DNA of 45,021 nt from Vitrella brassicaformis. Taxonomy: Eukaryota > Sar > Vitrellaceae. Both the position numbers and the translations under genes were made by a program. Within the stretch, counting starts at the first letter, position 1; each line of letters begins with the position of its first letter. The notes beneath the pieces were generated by a model. That model searched no databases, was not told where the DNA came from, and saw nothing but the letters and a program-made list of their open reading frames with translations. Location: NCBI GenBank assembly GCA_001179505.1, contig CDMY01000458.1, positions 6,549 to 51,569 of the forward strand, given 5' to 3'. Shown here in pieces: positions 10,316 through 18,055 of this stretch.

Positions 10316-12184
10316 ACCAGCGGGGCGTTGAGAAATGCTGTGTTGATGTCCATCTGATGTATCTCCAGGTTGAGTTGATTCGCCAGGGCAAACGCTGATC
10401 GAACAATGTGGTAGGAGGGCGTAGGGGAAAACACCTCATCCACTTGGTTGCCGTCTTGTTCGAATCCTCTTGCGACGATGCGAGCCTTGTACTTGTCAGG
10501 CTTGTAGGTCTTCGGTATGGTTGGCTGAAATAGCTGTGGAAGTGATGGGTCATCTCCGGTCTTGTCGTCTTCCGATGGGTGTTGTTGCTTCTCCTCTTGT
10601 CCAGGCAGTATCGCCTCGTCAAACACCACATCGCGTGACAGCACCAATTGCCGTGTGTGCGGCAGATACACCAGATAGCCGTCCTTAGTCGTTGGGTCAT
10701 ACCCAAGTAAGATGCCGATCTGCGTGCGAGGGTCCATTTTGCCAACCGTCTCTTTCCTCTGGTTCATGTGTGTCTTGCAGCCGAAGGTGCGGATGTGGCC
10801 GACATCGGGTGGATAGCCGATGAAGAGCTCATGTGGTGTCTTCATTCCCTCGTTGGCTGCGGTTGGCGTGCGGTTCTTAATGTACGTCGCTGTGGCTGTC
10901 GCATAACACCAATAAGATGCGGGTAAGCCGGCAGTGAATAGCAGTGCACGCGCCATAGCACAAATCACACCAATGGCTCGCTCAGCCACTCCATTCTGGG
11001 ACTGATGATATGGCAAACTCTCTCTTGTCGTATCTGGTTTGTCTCGCAGAAGTCTTTCCACTGGCCCTTGATGAGCTCCGCCCCTCCATCTGTCCTCACT
11101 GCCTTGGGCATGCGGACTGCAATGCAGTACTGGATGAATGCGGCAGGGGCGTCCGATTTCTTCTTGAGGAAGTAAGTCTGCAGCCACCTTGATGCATCGT
11201 CGACCACCACCATCAGATACTTGTATCCTCTCTCGCTTGGCTGCTTGATCTGTGACAGGTCGACGTGGATGAGATCACCAGGGTGTTGGTGTCGATACGC
11301 ATCTCCTGCATACGGCAGTCGCTTCATCTTGGCCTTCAAACACACTTCACACTTGGCCTTCTCGTCGTCACTGTTGTTCTCCTTCTTTGCCGTTGGTGCG
11401 TGTCTTGTCACTTCAGGTAGTTTCTTGAGGTATCCATCATTGACGTGGGCAAATCGCTGATGCAATCGCTCTTGTGTGACGACTTCCGCGACTAATACGT
11501 CTGTTGTCATCACATCCGTCGGTTCTTCATTGTCATCGTCCACCGATGGTGTGTGCGGCTGCTCCATGACGTCAACCACTCGCTCATCGGTCGCATTCGG
11601 GCAGTCGGACGGGTCCTTGTAGATGTTGAGGTACCAGAATCGCCCTTCACGCATCAATGGGTACATATCTCCTCTCCTTGCCTTCAGGAACGCAGCGCCA
11701 TGATCAATCTCGAGCTTGACGTTGTAATCGTCGATAAGGTGAGCAAGAGAAAGCAGGTTGAACTTGAGCTTGGGCACATACAGCACGTTGTCCACCATGA
11801 CCTTCTTCTTGCCTTTGTTGATCTCTCCACAGGTAAACTTGATGCAGCCGACACCCATTGCTGGTGCGGTTGATCCATTCGCCATGATGACGTTGATGTC
11901 GTGGTCAAGTGGCTTGATTTCGTCGAAGAGCTGCTCCTCAAAACAGCATGATCGCGCTGCTCCAGTGTCCATCATCATTGCCGCAGGTGAGATGAACACA
12001 CACCATTCACGTGCACCACCTCATCAGCCAGTTCTTCTATCTCGACTGCTCCAATCGTAACAAAGTCCTCATTTCCTTGTTGCTGTTGTTCTTCCTCTTC
12101 GTAGACATCGAATTGGTTGGCGTATTGGCGATTGGGACGTCGGTCGTTCCGTCTATCATTGGCTCGTGCTCGAGTGTTGTTCAT
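10316..12184 (-). pseudogene. pol: copia pol, copy 1: protease, integrase and N-terminal RT, two frameshifts
   Basis: The aspartic protease motif MDTGAARS is encoded at about 11950-11973. Then follow the pre-integrase zinc segment (HQRFAHV, CEVCLKAKM), the integrase core (HVDLSQ, VVVDDASRW, VRTDGGAEL) and its C-terminal part (RNRTPT-like, then FGCKTHMN, LLGYDP). The reverse transcriptase begins with YKARIVARGFEQ and reaches motif A (MDINTAFLNA) at the gap. Near 11995 copy 1 lacks bases found in copy 2, moving ADEVVHVNGVC out of frame with MDTGA. Near 11013 one C is missing (CTCTCTC against CTCCTCTC in copy 2), shifting the frame inside the integrase. Product would be the processing, integrating and copying enzymes of the element. 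Confidence 0.8.
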
Positions 12185-12223
12185 AATGATGTCGCCATCC
12201 TTATCTCGTCGTTCTGTAGGGCG

Positions 12224-13234
12224 TCATGTTTGCTGCTGCTGCCCTCCTCCCTGCTGCTGTCCGCCAGTGTGCCAGGTGCGCTGAGAGGATTGGGCATAAG
12301 TGGATAAGGCCGGTCGCCAGTAGTCGCCGCTCTGTCTGTTGGTGTTGCTCGGCTGGTTCCTCCATCCACTGTCATTGTTCCTGTTGGTATTGTTGTATCT
12401 GTTGTCAGGTCGTCTGTCAGTCCATCCCTTCCTCTCATCATCATACTGACTACGCTGGTCTTGACAGTCATGTTGTCTTCCGGATGGACGGCCGTTCTGC
12501 TGATGTTGACGGTCTCGTTGCTCTCTTCGCAGCTGTGTCATGCGGTCATTCGCATTACGAAGAGCTTCTTCAAATTGCGGCCACGTCAGTGCTTCTCCAC
12601 GATACGCGCGGGATGCTGACTCATGCGCCATGGTTGCCTTGAACATGTCGAATCTCTCAGGCAATGCCGATAGCATGACGGCGATCATCGTCTCGTCTGG
12701 CACTGTTGATCCGACTTCATGAAGGCGGCTGACGAGATAGCTGAAGTCGCCAAGGGCGTCGTCAAGATCGTCCTTGATCATCTTCCAGCTGAAGAATCGC
12801 TGCAAGAGCTCGTGCTTGCATACGATACGATCAGGTATGAACCGCTTCCGCAGTTCTAGATACGCCCATGCACCATTCTCGCCGTGCTTCTGGTATGCTT
12901 CTTGAATCAGTCGCTTGGCCTTGTCTGCTGTCTGCAGGGCGAGGAAGCCGAACAGCCATCGGAGGTTCTTGGCGTTGGAGCTCTCCTGCTCAATCAGGAT
13001 TGGCTGTCCCTGCTGGTTCACCACGGGCTGATTATTGCCATCCATCTGTGGCACCGCTATCTTCATCGGCGGGACGTCCTCATCCTTAGTAGGTAGATAG
13101 ACTTTCACATCCATCTCTCTTGCTGCCAAGTAGGCTCTGAGAGTAAAGTCCCATTCACGCCACTTGATGTCGTTCTCGCCACTCCTGCCGGTAAAGACGG
13201 GGAAGGTGGCCTTGGTCTCGAGATTGAGTGTCAT
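12224..13234 (-). CDS. gag: copia gag-like protein
   Basis: A 336-residue uninterrupted minus-strand frame starts at MTLNLETKATFPVF. The central helical part (RWLFGFLALQTADKAKRLIQ, AWAYLELRKRF, LPERFDMFKATMAHE) has the composition of copia nucleocapsid/capsid proteins. The C-terminal 110 residues are rich in Asn, Arg and Gln and end in a Gln run. No CCHC zinc knuckle is visible; the basic tail may bind RNA instead. The frame stops at a TGA at 12224. The next block (11975-12184, containing NQFDVYEEEEQQQQ) is in another frame, so gag and pol need a frameshift or are separated by a mutation. Its role would be to form the virus-like particle that packages element RNA. Confidence 0.75.
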   Translation of the reverse strand: MTLNLETKATFPVFTGRSGENDIKWREWDFTLRAYLAAREMDVKVYLPTKDEDVPPMKIAVPQMDGNNQPVVNQQGQPILIEQESSNAKNLRWLFGFLALQTADKAKRLIQEAYQKHGENGAWAYLELRKRFIPDRIVCKHELLQRFFSWKMIKDDLDDALGDFSYLVSRLHEVGSTVPDETMIAVMLSALPERFDMFKATMAHESASRAYRGEALTWPQFEEALRNANDRMTQLRREQRDRQHQQNGRPSGRQHDCQDQRSQYDDERKGWTDRRPDNRYNNTNRNNDSGWRNQPSNTNRQSGDYWRPALSTYAQSSQRTWHTGGQQQGGGQQQQT

Positions 13235-13367
13235 CTCTGCTGTCTGCTTTGTTGATGTTGTTGTTGTCTTTCTTCAAGTACTGCTAGTAGTTGACTGCTG
13301 CTGATACTGCGCAAGACACTGATAGATCTGTTGGGATCTGTCATTTAGTTGCCGAAGACTTCGGCTC

Positions 13368-13383
13368 AGATAAGCAAGAACCA
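13368..13383 (-). promoter_or_regulatory. Candidate tRNA primer-binding site of the copia element
   Basis: The plus strand reads AGATAAGCAAGAACCA, ending in CCA like a tRNA 3' end, so the minus strand gives TGGTTCTTGCTTATCT, the form of a primer-binding site beginning TGG. It sits between the gag start and a probable LTR, where such a site is expected. The matching tRNA was not identified. Confidence 0.35.
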
Positions 13384-13386
13384 AGT

Positions 13387-13548
13387 TGCTGCGCCCATGT
13401 GCGAAAAAGGCCGGTGAGGACCTTTCCTGTAGTAAGCTGAATAGAGGATCTGCTGGGCGGTAAGTCCCAGAGTAAGAGTGCTTTTACTTTAATAAGACCG
13501 ATGGACTGGCCAGTCAGTCAAAGTTGTTTCTGTCCATGTATGGCATCA
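13387..13548 (-). repeat. Candidate 5' LTR of the copia element
   Basis: Upstream (minus strand) of the candidate primer-binding site, a segment runs from TGATGCCATACATGG to GGGCGCAGCA, i.e. TG...CA ends, about 160 bp, a size within the copia range. The other LTR lies beyond the gap, so identity between LTRs cannot be used. The boundaries are a guess. Confidence 0.25.
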
Positions 13549-13746
13549 TGAAGGGTGGTCAACACAGATCTCACTTCGGTGATGGCTGATAAGATCGTGT
13601 CTCCGCAGAATGCTTTCCTTGTCTTTCCTTGTCTTCTCCTCTCTCCACCCGTTACACAGCAATATACCCTAGCTCACAAGCTCGCAGTGGTTCGTCTTGC
13701 CAAGCTGGCAATCCTGACAGGACAGACCCAAAGGGACTTGGCAGCC

Positions 13747-13836
13747 AGGCCGCCTAGGGTGCTCCCTGAAACCGCTGCGAAGCCGCCTAGGGTGCTCCCT
13801 GAAGACGCTTAGGGTGCTTCCTGAAACCGCTGCTGG
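13747..13836 (+). repeat. Short tandem repeat GCCGCCTAGGGTGCTCCCTG
   Basis: Three degenerate copies of a roughly 30-nt unit lie here (near 13749, 13783 and 13808), each with AGGGTGCTYCCTGAA followed by ACCGCTGC or GACGCTT. The repeat lies between the copia element and the next gene. Confidence 0.6.
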
Positions 13837-13978
13837 GGAAACATTCAACGGAAATCGCTGCTGCGGAAAGCATTCGACGGAACATGCTACTAAGGTGAGA
13901 AAGAGAAAGATCTGCACTCCGTATCCATCAGCTCAGCACCGGCTGGACGAAGAAGACAGGTCTTCCCGTCACTCCACC

Positions 13979-14723
13979 ATGGCGTGCAGCAGTGTGTTGC
14001 TGCTGCTGCCGATGAATCTTTTGGTGGTCATCAGCCCTGTCGAAGCAGCGACGGCCGGCACACAGGTCAGTTATACAGCGGAAGAACGAATGGGCAGCGC
14101 TCCTTATGTGTGTGTACCTGTCGTGCAGTCTGCCGTGTCCTTTGTCCTCTTTCGCCGTCCCATCCCGCCCCTCATTGCGCCCTCGTCGGCCAACCGCATT
14201 GCGTATCGCCACGACCCCAAAGTGACGGTGGCGCGCTCCGTCATGGACGTCCTTCATGCCATGGTGACTCGACCTCAAGTGGACGTGTATGTGTGGTTGA
14301 ACATCACTACCAACAAGAGGAAGAGGGGCACGTACGGCGTCAAATGCAGTCCCGACAAGCCTCTTGGCATCGTCCTGGATCGAGCTTGTGAGGAGGGGCT
14401 CACCTCGTCAATCCTCAAAGGTCTCGACAGCTATGCCTTCGTGTACAACGGGACGCAGCTGGCGGTGAGCGACCCTCTGGCCGAGGTGCTGGAGAGGGCC
14501 GGCAACAACGCATCCAACGCCATCACACTCGACGTCACCACAGCACCAAGTGAGCCTACCAGCTAGGCAGCCAGCGAGGCAGCCGTGGAATGGTGCTAGG
14601 TGGCGAGAAGAGTCATGTGGAGGGATGAGTGTGTCTGTCTGTCTGTCTGCAGAACGTCCTTCTCGTGACGAGACTCTTTTGCGGATGCTGCGGCTGAGCA
14701 GCCCTTTGGGGATTCTTCTCTGA
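13979..14723 (+). CDS. Small secreted protein, unknown function
   Basis: Proposed exons 13979-14065, 14129-14549 and 14653-14723 join in phase to 192 residues ending at TGA. The ATG at 13979 opens a signal peptide (SSVLLLLPMNLLVVISPVEA). The mature part has motifs such as DVYVWLNITTN, KPLGIVLDRACEEGL and SYAFVYNGTQL, with several potential N-glycosylation sites (NIT, NGT, NAS). No family is recognised. The first intron (63 nt) ends in GTACCTGTCGTGCAG. The third exon is less certain. A coding-looking block at about 14938-15100 (YSDIGEGLLPLDEWLDADAL) could be an alternative last exon, because an acceptor before it also keeps the phase. The retroelement at 15358 may have truncated or displaced the original 3' end. 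Confidence 0.5.
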
Positions 14724-14937
14724 GTCAGGTACCTCTCGTAAACGGGCATGGCGTGAACGGGCAGCCATGCAGACAGGCAGGCAGGCAGGCATGCACACTG
14801 ATGAACACACACGGGCGAGGCGGGAGGAGATGGAGCCCATCTGTCGTGACTGAGTGACTGACTGACTGACTGACTGAACGGCTGACTGTGCCCTGTTTGT
14901 TCTGTGCTGCTCCGCTGTTTGTGTCTGTCCGGAAGAA

Positions 14938-15103
14938 AGCAACGTGCGAGCAGAACAGCTACTCGGACATAGGCGAAGGCCTTCTGCCACTTGATGAGTG
15001 GCTGGACGCTGATGCGCTGCTCAACAAGACAGGATTCACGCGGCTGACGAGATTATATAACGAGAAGCGTCCGCTTGCGAGACCGTCGCCGAGACGTCAC
15101 TGC
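14938..15103 (+). CDS. Coding-looking block, possible extra exon of the preceding secreted-protein gene
   Basis: The frame reads SYSDIGEGLLPLDEWLDADA and then NKTGFTRLTRLYNEKRP before losing protein-like composition near 15103. A CAAC after GAAGAAAG at 14940 would join in phase to the exon ending at 14549. A four-base repeat (CTGA)n at 14847-14878 lies in the presumed intron. No known domain; it may equally be a remnant cut off by the downstream retroelement. Confidence 0.3.
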
Positions 15104-15357
15104 GGTGGCCCATCTCTGGGTGGTCAGTCGATGGTACCGCGCCCACTGGCAAATGAGGCGCGTGGTCGTCATGACGGCAGGAGAGAATACATCGCATATA
15201 CATATCGCGATATATATCCCATGCATCCCTGTCGAGCACACCAAAGCCGCCAAGCACAGAGCAGTGTGACTCTCGTAGTTTTCATCACAATGTGGATATG
15301 CGGGACGGGGAGGGTAGTATGTAGGACATTCATTGCCCTTGTCGGTTCGGCAGCTAG

Positions 15358-17781
15358 CTGGGATGTATATGTGCTGGTTGTGAGGCCACGCTGCGCCAAT
15401 TCCGTCGCCTGGTCGACAAGGACAAGGTCAAGCAGGCCGTCCGGTTCCTGACCGAGCGGGGAGGGGGAGGCGCGCTCGACCCCAACGACCTGGCTGAGGC
15501 CGACCCTGCGGGCCGCACCGTTCGGGAGGTCCTCGAGTCGAAGCACCCCACCCAGAGTGACCCTGACCCGTCCTGCTTCCTCGACCGGCCCCTCCCTCCC
15601 CTCACCCAGGTCGAGCTCACCGCCAACCACATCGAGCGGGCGGCACGGGCAACGAAGGGAGGCGCGGGACCTGTTGGTGGCGAGTCGTCGGTGTGGAAGC
15701 AAGTCCTTCTCAAGGGCGGCGCGGCAAGTGCGGAGCTGCGCAGTGAGTTAGCGGCCATGGCCTCCCACATCGCCAACGAGGACGTGCCCTGGGAGCGGCT
15801 GCAGGCCCTGCGTGCATGTCGGCTTATCGGTCTGGACAAGCAACCGGGCGTGCGGCCCATCGGGATCGGGGAGGTCCTGATGCGCATCATGGGCAAGGCG
15901 ATGGCCAAGGCAGTCGGGGTGGATGCGGAGATTGTGTGCGGTGCGGACCAGCTCTGTGCCGGGCTCAAGGGGGGCGTGGAGGGTGCCATTCATGCGGTAT
16001 CCGGCGAGTTCGACTCGGGTGGCGTTGAGTGCGCGATCCTGGTGGATGCGACGAACGCCTTCAACGAGATGAGTCGCTCTGCCGCCCTGTGGAATGTCCG
16101 CATTTTCTGGCCGCGGTGCTCACGCTTCCTGTTCAACACCTATCGCGGCCATGCGGCCCTCTACATGCGCGACCAATCCGCGCCGCTGTGGAGCCGAGAA
16201 GGGACCGCACAAGGCGACCCCTTGGCCTCCCTCTTCTACTCTGTGGCCACCCTTCCGCTCGTGTGGGAGATGAAGCGGCCAGCAGAGGAGGGCCCTCAGG
16301 CATGGTTTGCCGACGACTCCGCCAAGCTGGGAGACCTCCAGCCGGTGCGCGAGTGGTGGGATGAGCTGCAGCGGAGAGGGCCACTGGGGGGCTACCAGCC
16401 CAACGGCAAAAAGACCAAGCTGGTGGTGCGGGCGGGTTGCGAGGAGCGGGTGCGGGAGGTGTTTGGCGATACCGACGTAGAGATTGTGAGTGGTGCTCGA
16501 TATATGGGGGGATTTGTGGTGACCGCGGAGGGCAAGCGGGCCTACGCCGCCGAGAGGGTGCAGGAGTGGCAGCGGTGTGTGAACCGGATGGCGGACGCAG
16601 CGGCCAAGTACCCGCAGGCAGCCCACACGGCACTCACGACGTCTCTGCAGGTCGAGTGGGATTTCTTCATGCGGGTGATGCCTGAGGAGCGGGCGACATT
16701 CGAGCCGCTGCGACATGCCCTCACCCATTACCTCACCCAGCTCTCCAGCCATGCGGTGACCGCCACTGAGGCCCAGCTGATGATGCTGCCTGCGCGTTTT
16801 GGGGGGATGGGGGTGAGGGACCCGACACCGCAGCGAGTTGCGGTGGCATACGAGACGTCCACCAAGGGCACCTCCCTGCTGGTGTCCACCATCCAGAACG
16901 GCGACCCACCCGACGGCCCTCCATCCAATCCCTTCCAGCACCGCGCCGAGATGCAGCAAGCGGTCAAGGAGGGGCGGCGGGCGACCGATGAGGCAGCCAA
17001 GGAGCGCTTCGAGGACGGCCTCCAGCAGCTGCCCCCAGAGAGACGACGGGCGGTCCACCGGGCGATCGAGGCCAAGACGGCCGGGTGGGTGACTTGCCGC
17101 CCTGACGCAGAGGACCACACCGACCTGACGCCTGACGAGTTCCGCGACAACATGGCCATCCGATACGCCTACGAACCTCTCAAGATGCCCACCCACTGCG
17201 ACGGCTGCGGGGCTGCATACTCGCTCGACCACGCTCTCAACTGTGGGGTGGGTGGGTTGGTGATTCGGCGGCACAACGAGGTGGTGGACGTGCTGTGCGA
17301 CCTTTCTGCCAAGGCTTGGGGCGAGTCGGCGGTCAGGAAGGAGGTGGTGATCGTGGAGCCCGAGGAGGAGGGGGAGAAGGGGGTGCAGACGGACATGGTG
17401 GTGAGAGGGGTGTGGGAGAGGCAGAAGGACGTGTCGTTCGACGTATGTGTGACGAACGCTGACGCACCGTCCTACCGCAAGCAATCCACCGCCTCCATCC
17501 TCAAGAGCAAGGCCAAGACCAAGAAGGCCCACCATAGCCGTGTGTGCGAGGACAAGTCCATCCATTTCACCCCCTTGTGCGTCACGGTGGATGCTGTGTG
17601 GGGCAGAGAGGCCAACGGTTTTTTCAGCCGCCTGGTTGAGAAGCTGCGCACCAAGGCTGCGTGGGCAGAGAAGTCGTATGGCCAGGTGATGGGGTGGGTT
17701 CGTGCTCGTCTGTCTGTTGCGTTGGCGCGTAGTGCGAGTATGTGTGTGCGTGGTGGGCGGCGCCGCTGGAAGATACGCTAG
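15358..17781 (+). CDS. Non-LTR reverse transcriptase with C-terminal restriction-like endonuclease (5' truncated)
   Basis: The frame is open from 15358 to the TAG at 17779. There is no ATG where one is expected, so the protein start is missing; the first convincing residues are VDKDKVKQAVRFLTERGG. Reverse-transcriptase motifs: DATNAFNEMSR (about 16045), EGTAQGDPLASLFYSVAT (about 16200) and the catalytic FADDS (about 16306), with two aspartates intact. The C-terminal third has CDGCGAAYSLDHALNC followed by GGLVIRRHNEVVD, and then a PD-(D/E)XK-like core (TDMVVRG, VSFDVCVTNAD). This arrangement is known from RLE-type non-LTR elements, in which the nuclease nicks the target and the RT copies element RNA onto it. 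The tail ends SASMCVRGGRRRW. About 800 codons are open without a stop, so decay is recent or slight apart from the 5' loss. Confidence 0.8.
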   Translation: MGCICAGCEATLRQFRRLVDKDKVKQAVRFLTERGGGGALDPNDLAEADPAGRTVREVLESKHPTQSDPDPSCFLDRPLPPLTQVELTANHIERAARATKGGAGPVGGESSVWKQVLLKGGAASAELRSELAAMASHIANEDVPWERLQALRACRLIGLDKQPGVRPIGIGEVLMRIMGKAMAKAVGVDAEIVCGADQLCAGLKGGVEGAIHAVSGEFDSGGVECAILVDATNAFNEMSRSAALWNVRIFWPRCSRFLFNTYRGHAALYMRDQSAPLWSREGTAQGDPLASLFYSVATLPLVWEMKRPAEEGPQAWFADDSAKLGDLQPVREWWDELQRRGPLGGYQPNGKKTKLVVRAGCEERVREVFGDTDVEIVSGARYMGGFVVTAEGKRAYAAERVQEWQRCVNRMADAAAKYPQAAHTALTTSLQVEWDFFMRVMPEERATFEPLRHALTHYLTQLSSHAVTATEAQLMMLPARFGGMGVRDPTPQRVAVAYETSTKGTSLLVSTIQNGDPPDGPPSNPFQHRAEMQQAVKEGRRATDEAAKERFEDGLQQLPPERRRAVHRAIEAKTAGWVTCRPDAEDHTDLTPDEFRDNMAIRYAYEPLKMPTHCDGCGAAYSLDHALNCGVGGLVIRRHNEVVDVLCDLSAKAWGESAVRKEVVIVEPEEEGEKGVQTDMVVRGVWERQKDVSFDVCVTNADAPSYRKQSTASILKSKAKTKKAHHSRVCEDKSIHFTPLCVTVDAVWGREANGFFSRLVEKLRTKAAWAEKSYGQVMGWVRARLSVALARSASMCVRGGRRRWKIR

Positions 17782-17860
17782 GCGGGCGCTGAGGATGGTG
17801 CTGGCATGTTTGTCGCATGATTGAGGGTTGGTCGACGTTGACGCAGTTCGTTTCATGAGA
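15358..17860 (+). mobile_element. 5'-truncated non-LTR retrotransposon
   Basis: One long GC-rich frame with reverse transcriptase and restriction-like endonuclease begins without a start codon immediately after in-frame stops at 15322 and 15355. Homology-like sequence begins near 15394. This is the expected form of a 5'-truncated insertion made by target-primed reverse transcription. No clear poly(A) tail or target-site duplication was found, so the 3' limit (given here as about 17860) is approximate. Confidence 0.7.
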
Positions 17861-18055
17861 GAACGACAGACTTTGCCTGTTGTTGCGCTATGAGTTAACG
17901 TATGTCACGCATATGTGCTGGTTGTGCGTGTTAATTGTCTTGACGCACTTATGCCACTGAGTGCGTTCGTGGAGATGCGACGAGTGTTTCATTCTCTGTC
18001 TTCGGCGCCGAGGAAAAAATAGTGGGACAAAGCACTGCAGTTTTTCCCTTCAGTG
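17861..18055. other. Short intergenic region upstream of the repeat-protein gene
   Basis: Relatively AT-rich, containing CGTATGTCACGCATATGTGC. It presumably holds the promoter and 5' UTR of the gene starting at 18056; no defined motif was recognised. Confidence 0.35.

Larger units (their letters stand above)
10316..13548 (-). mobile_element. Ty1/copia retrotransposon, first copy (5' LTR region, gag, protease, integrase, start of RT)
   Basis: Minus-strand order is gag, protease, integrase, reverse transcriptase. Integrase before reverse transcriptase is the defining copia arrangement. The element runs into the assembly gap inside the reverse transcriptase, just after INTAFLNAPL. The right (5') side has about 300 bp between the gag start and unrelated sequence, with a candidate primer-binding site. 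The left LTR is not sequenced. Two frame changes make this copy defective as written. Confidence 0.85.

Noticed and set aside
9743-10398. Plus-strand open frames running through the N gap
   Set aside because: They are open only because N cannot form stop codons; the sequenced parts are antisense to copia pol.
16120-17856. 578-codon minus-strand open frame opposite the non-LTR reverse transcriptase
   Set aside because: A shadow produced by GC-rich codon bias. It is His/Leu/Arg/Pro-rich with no domain, while the plus strand has clear RT and nuclease motifs.
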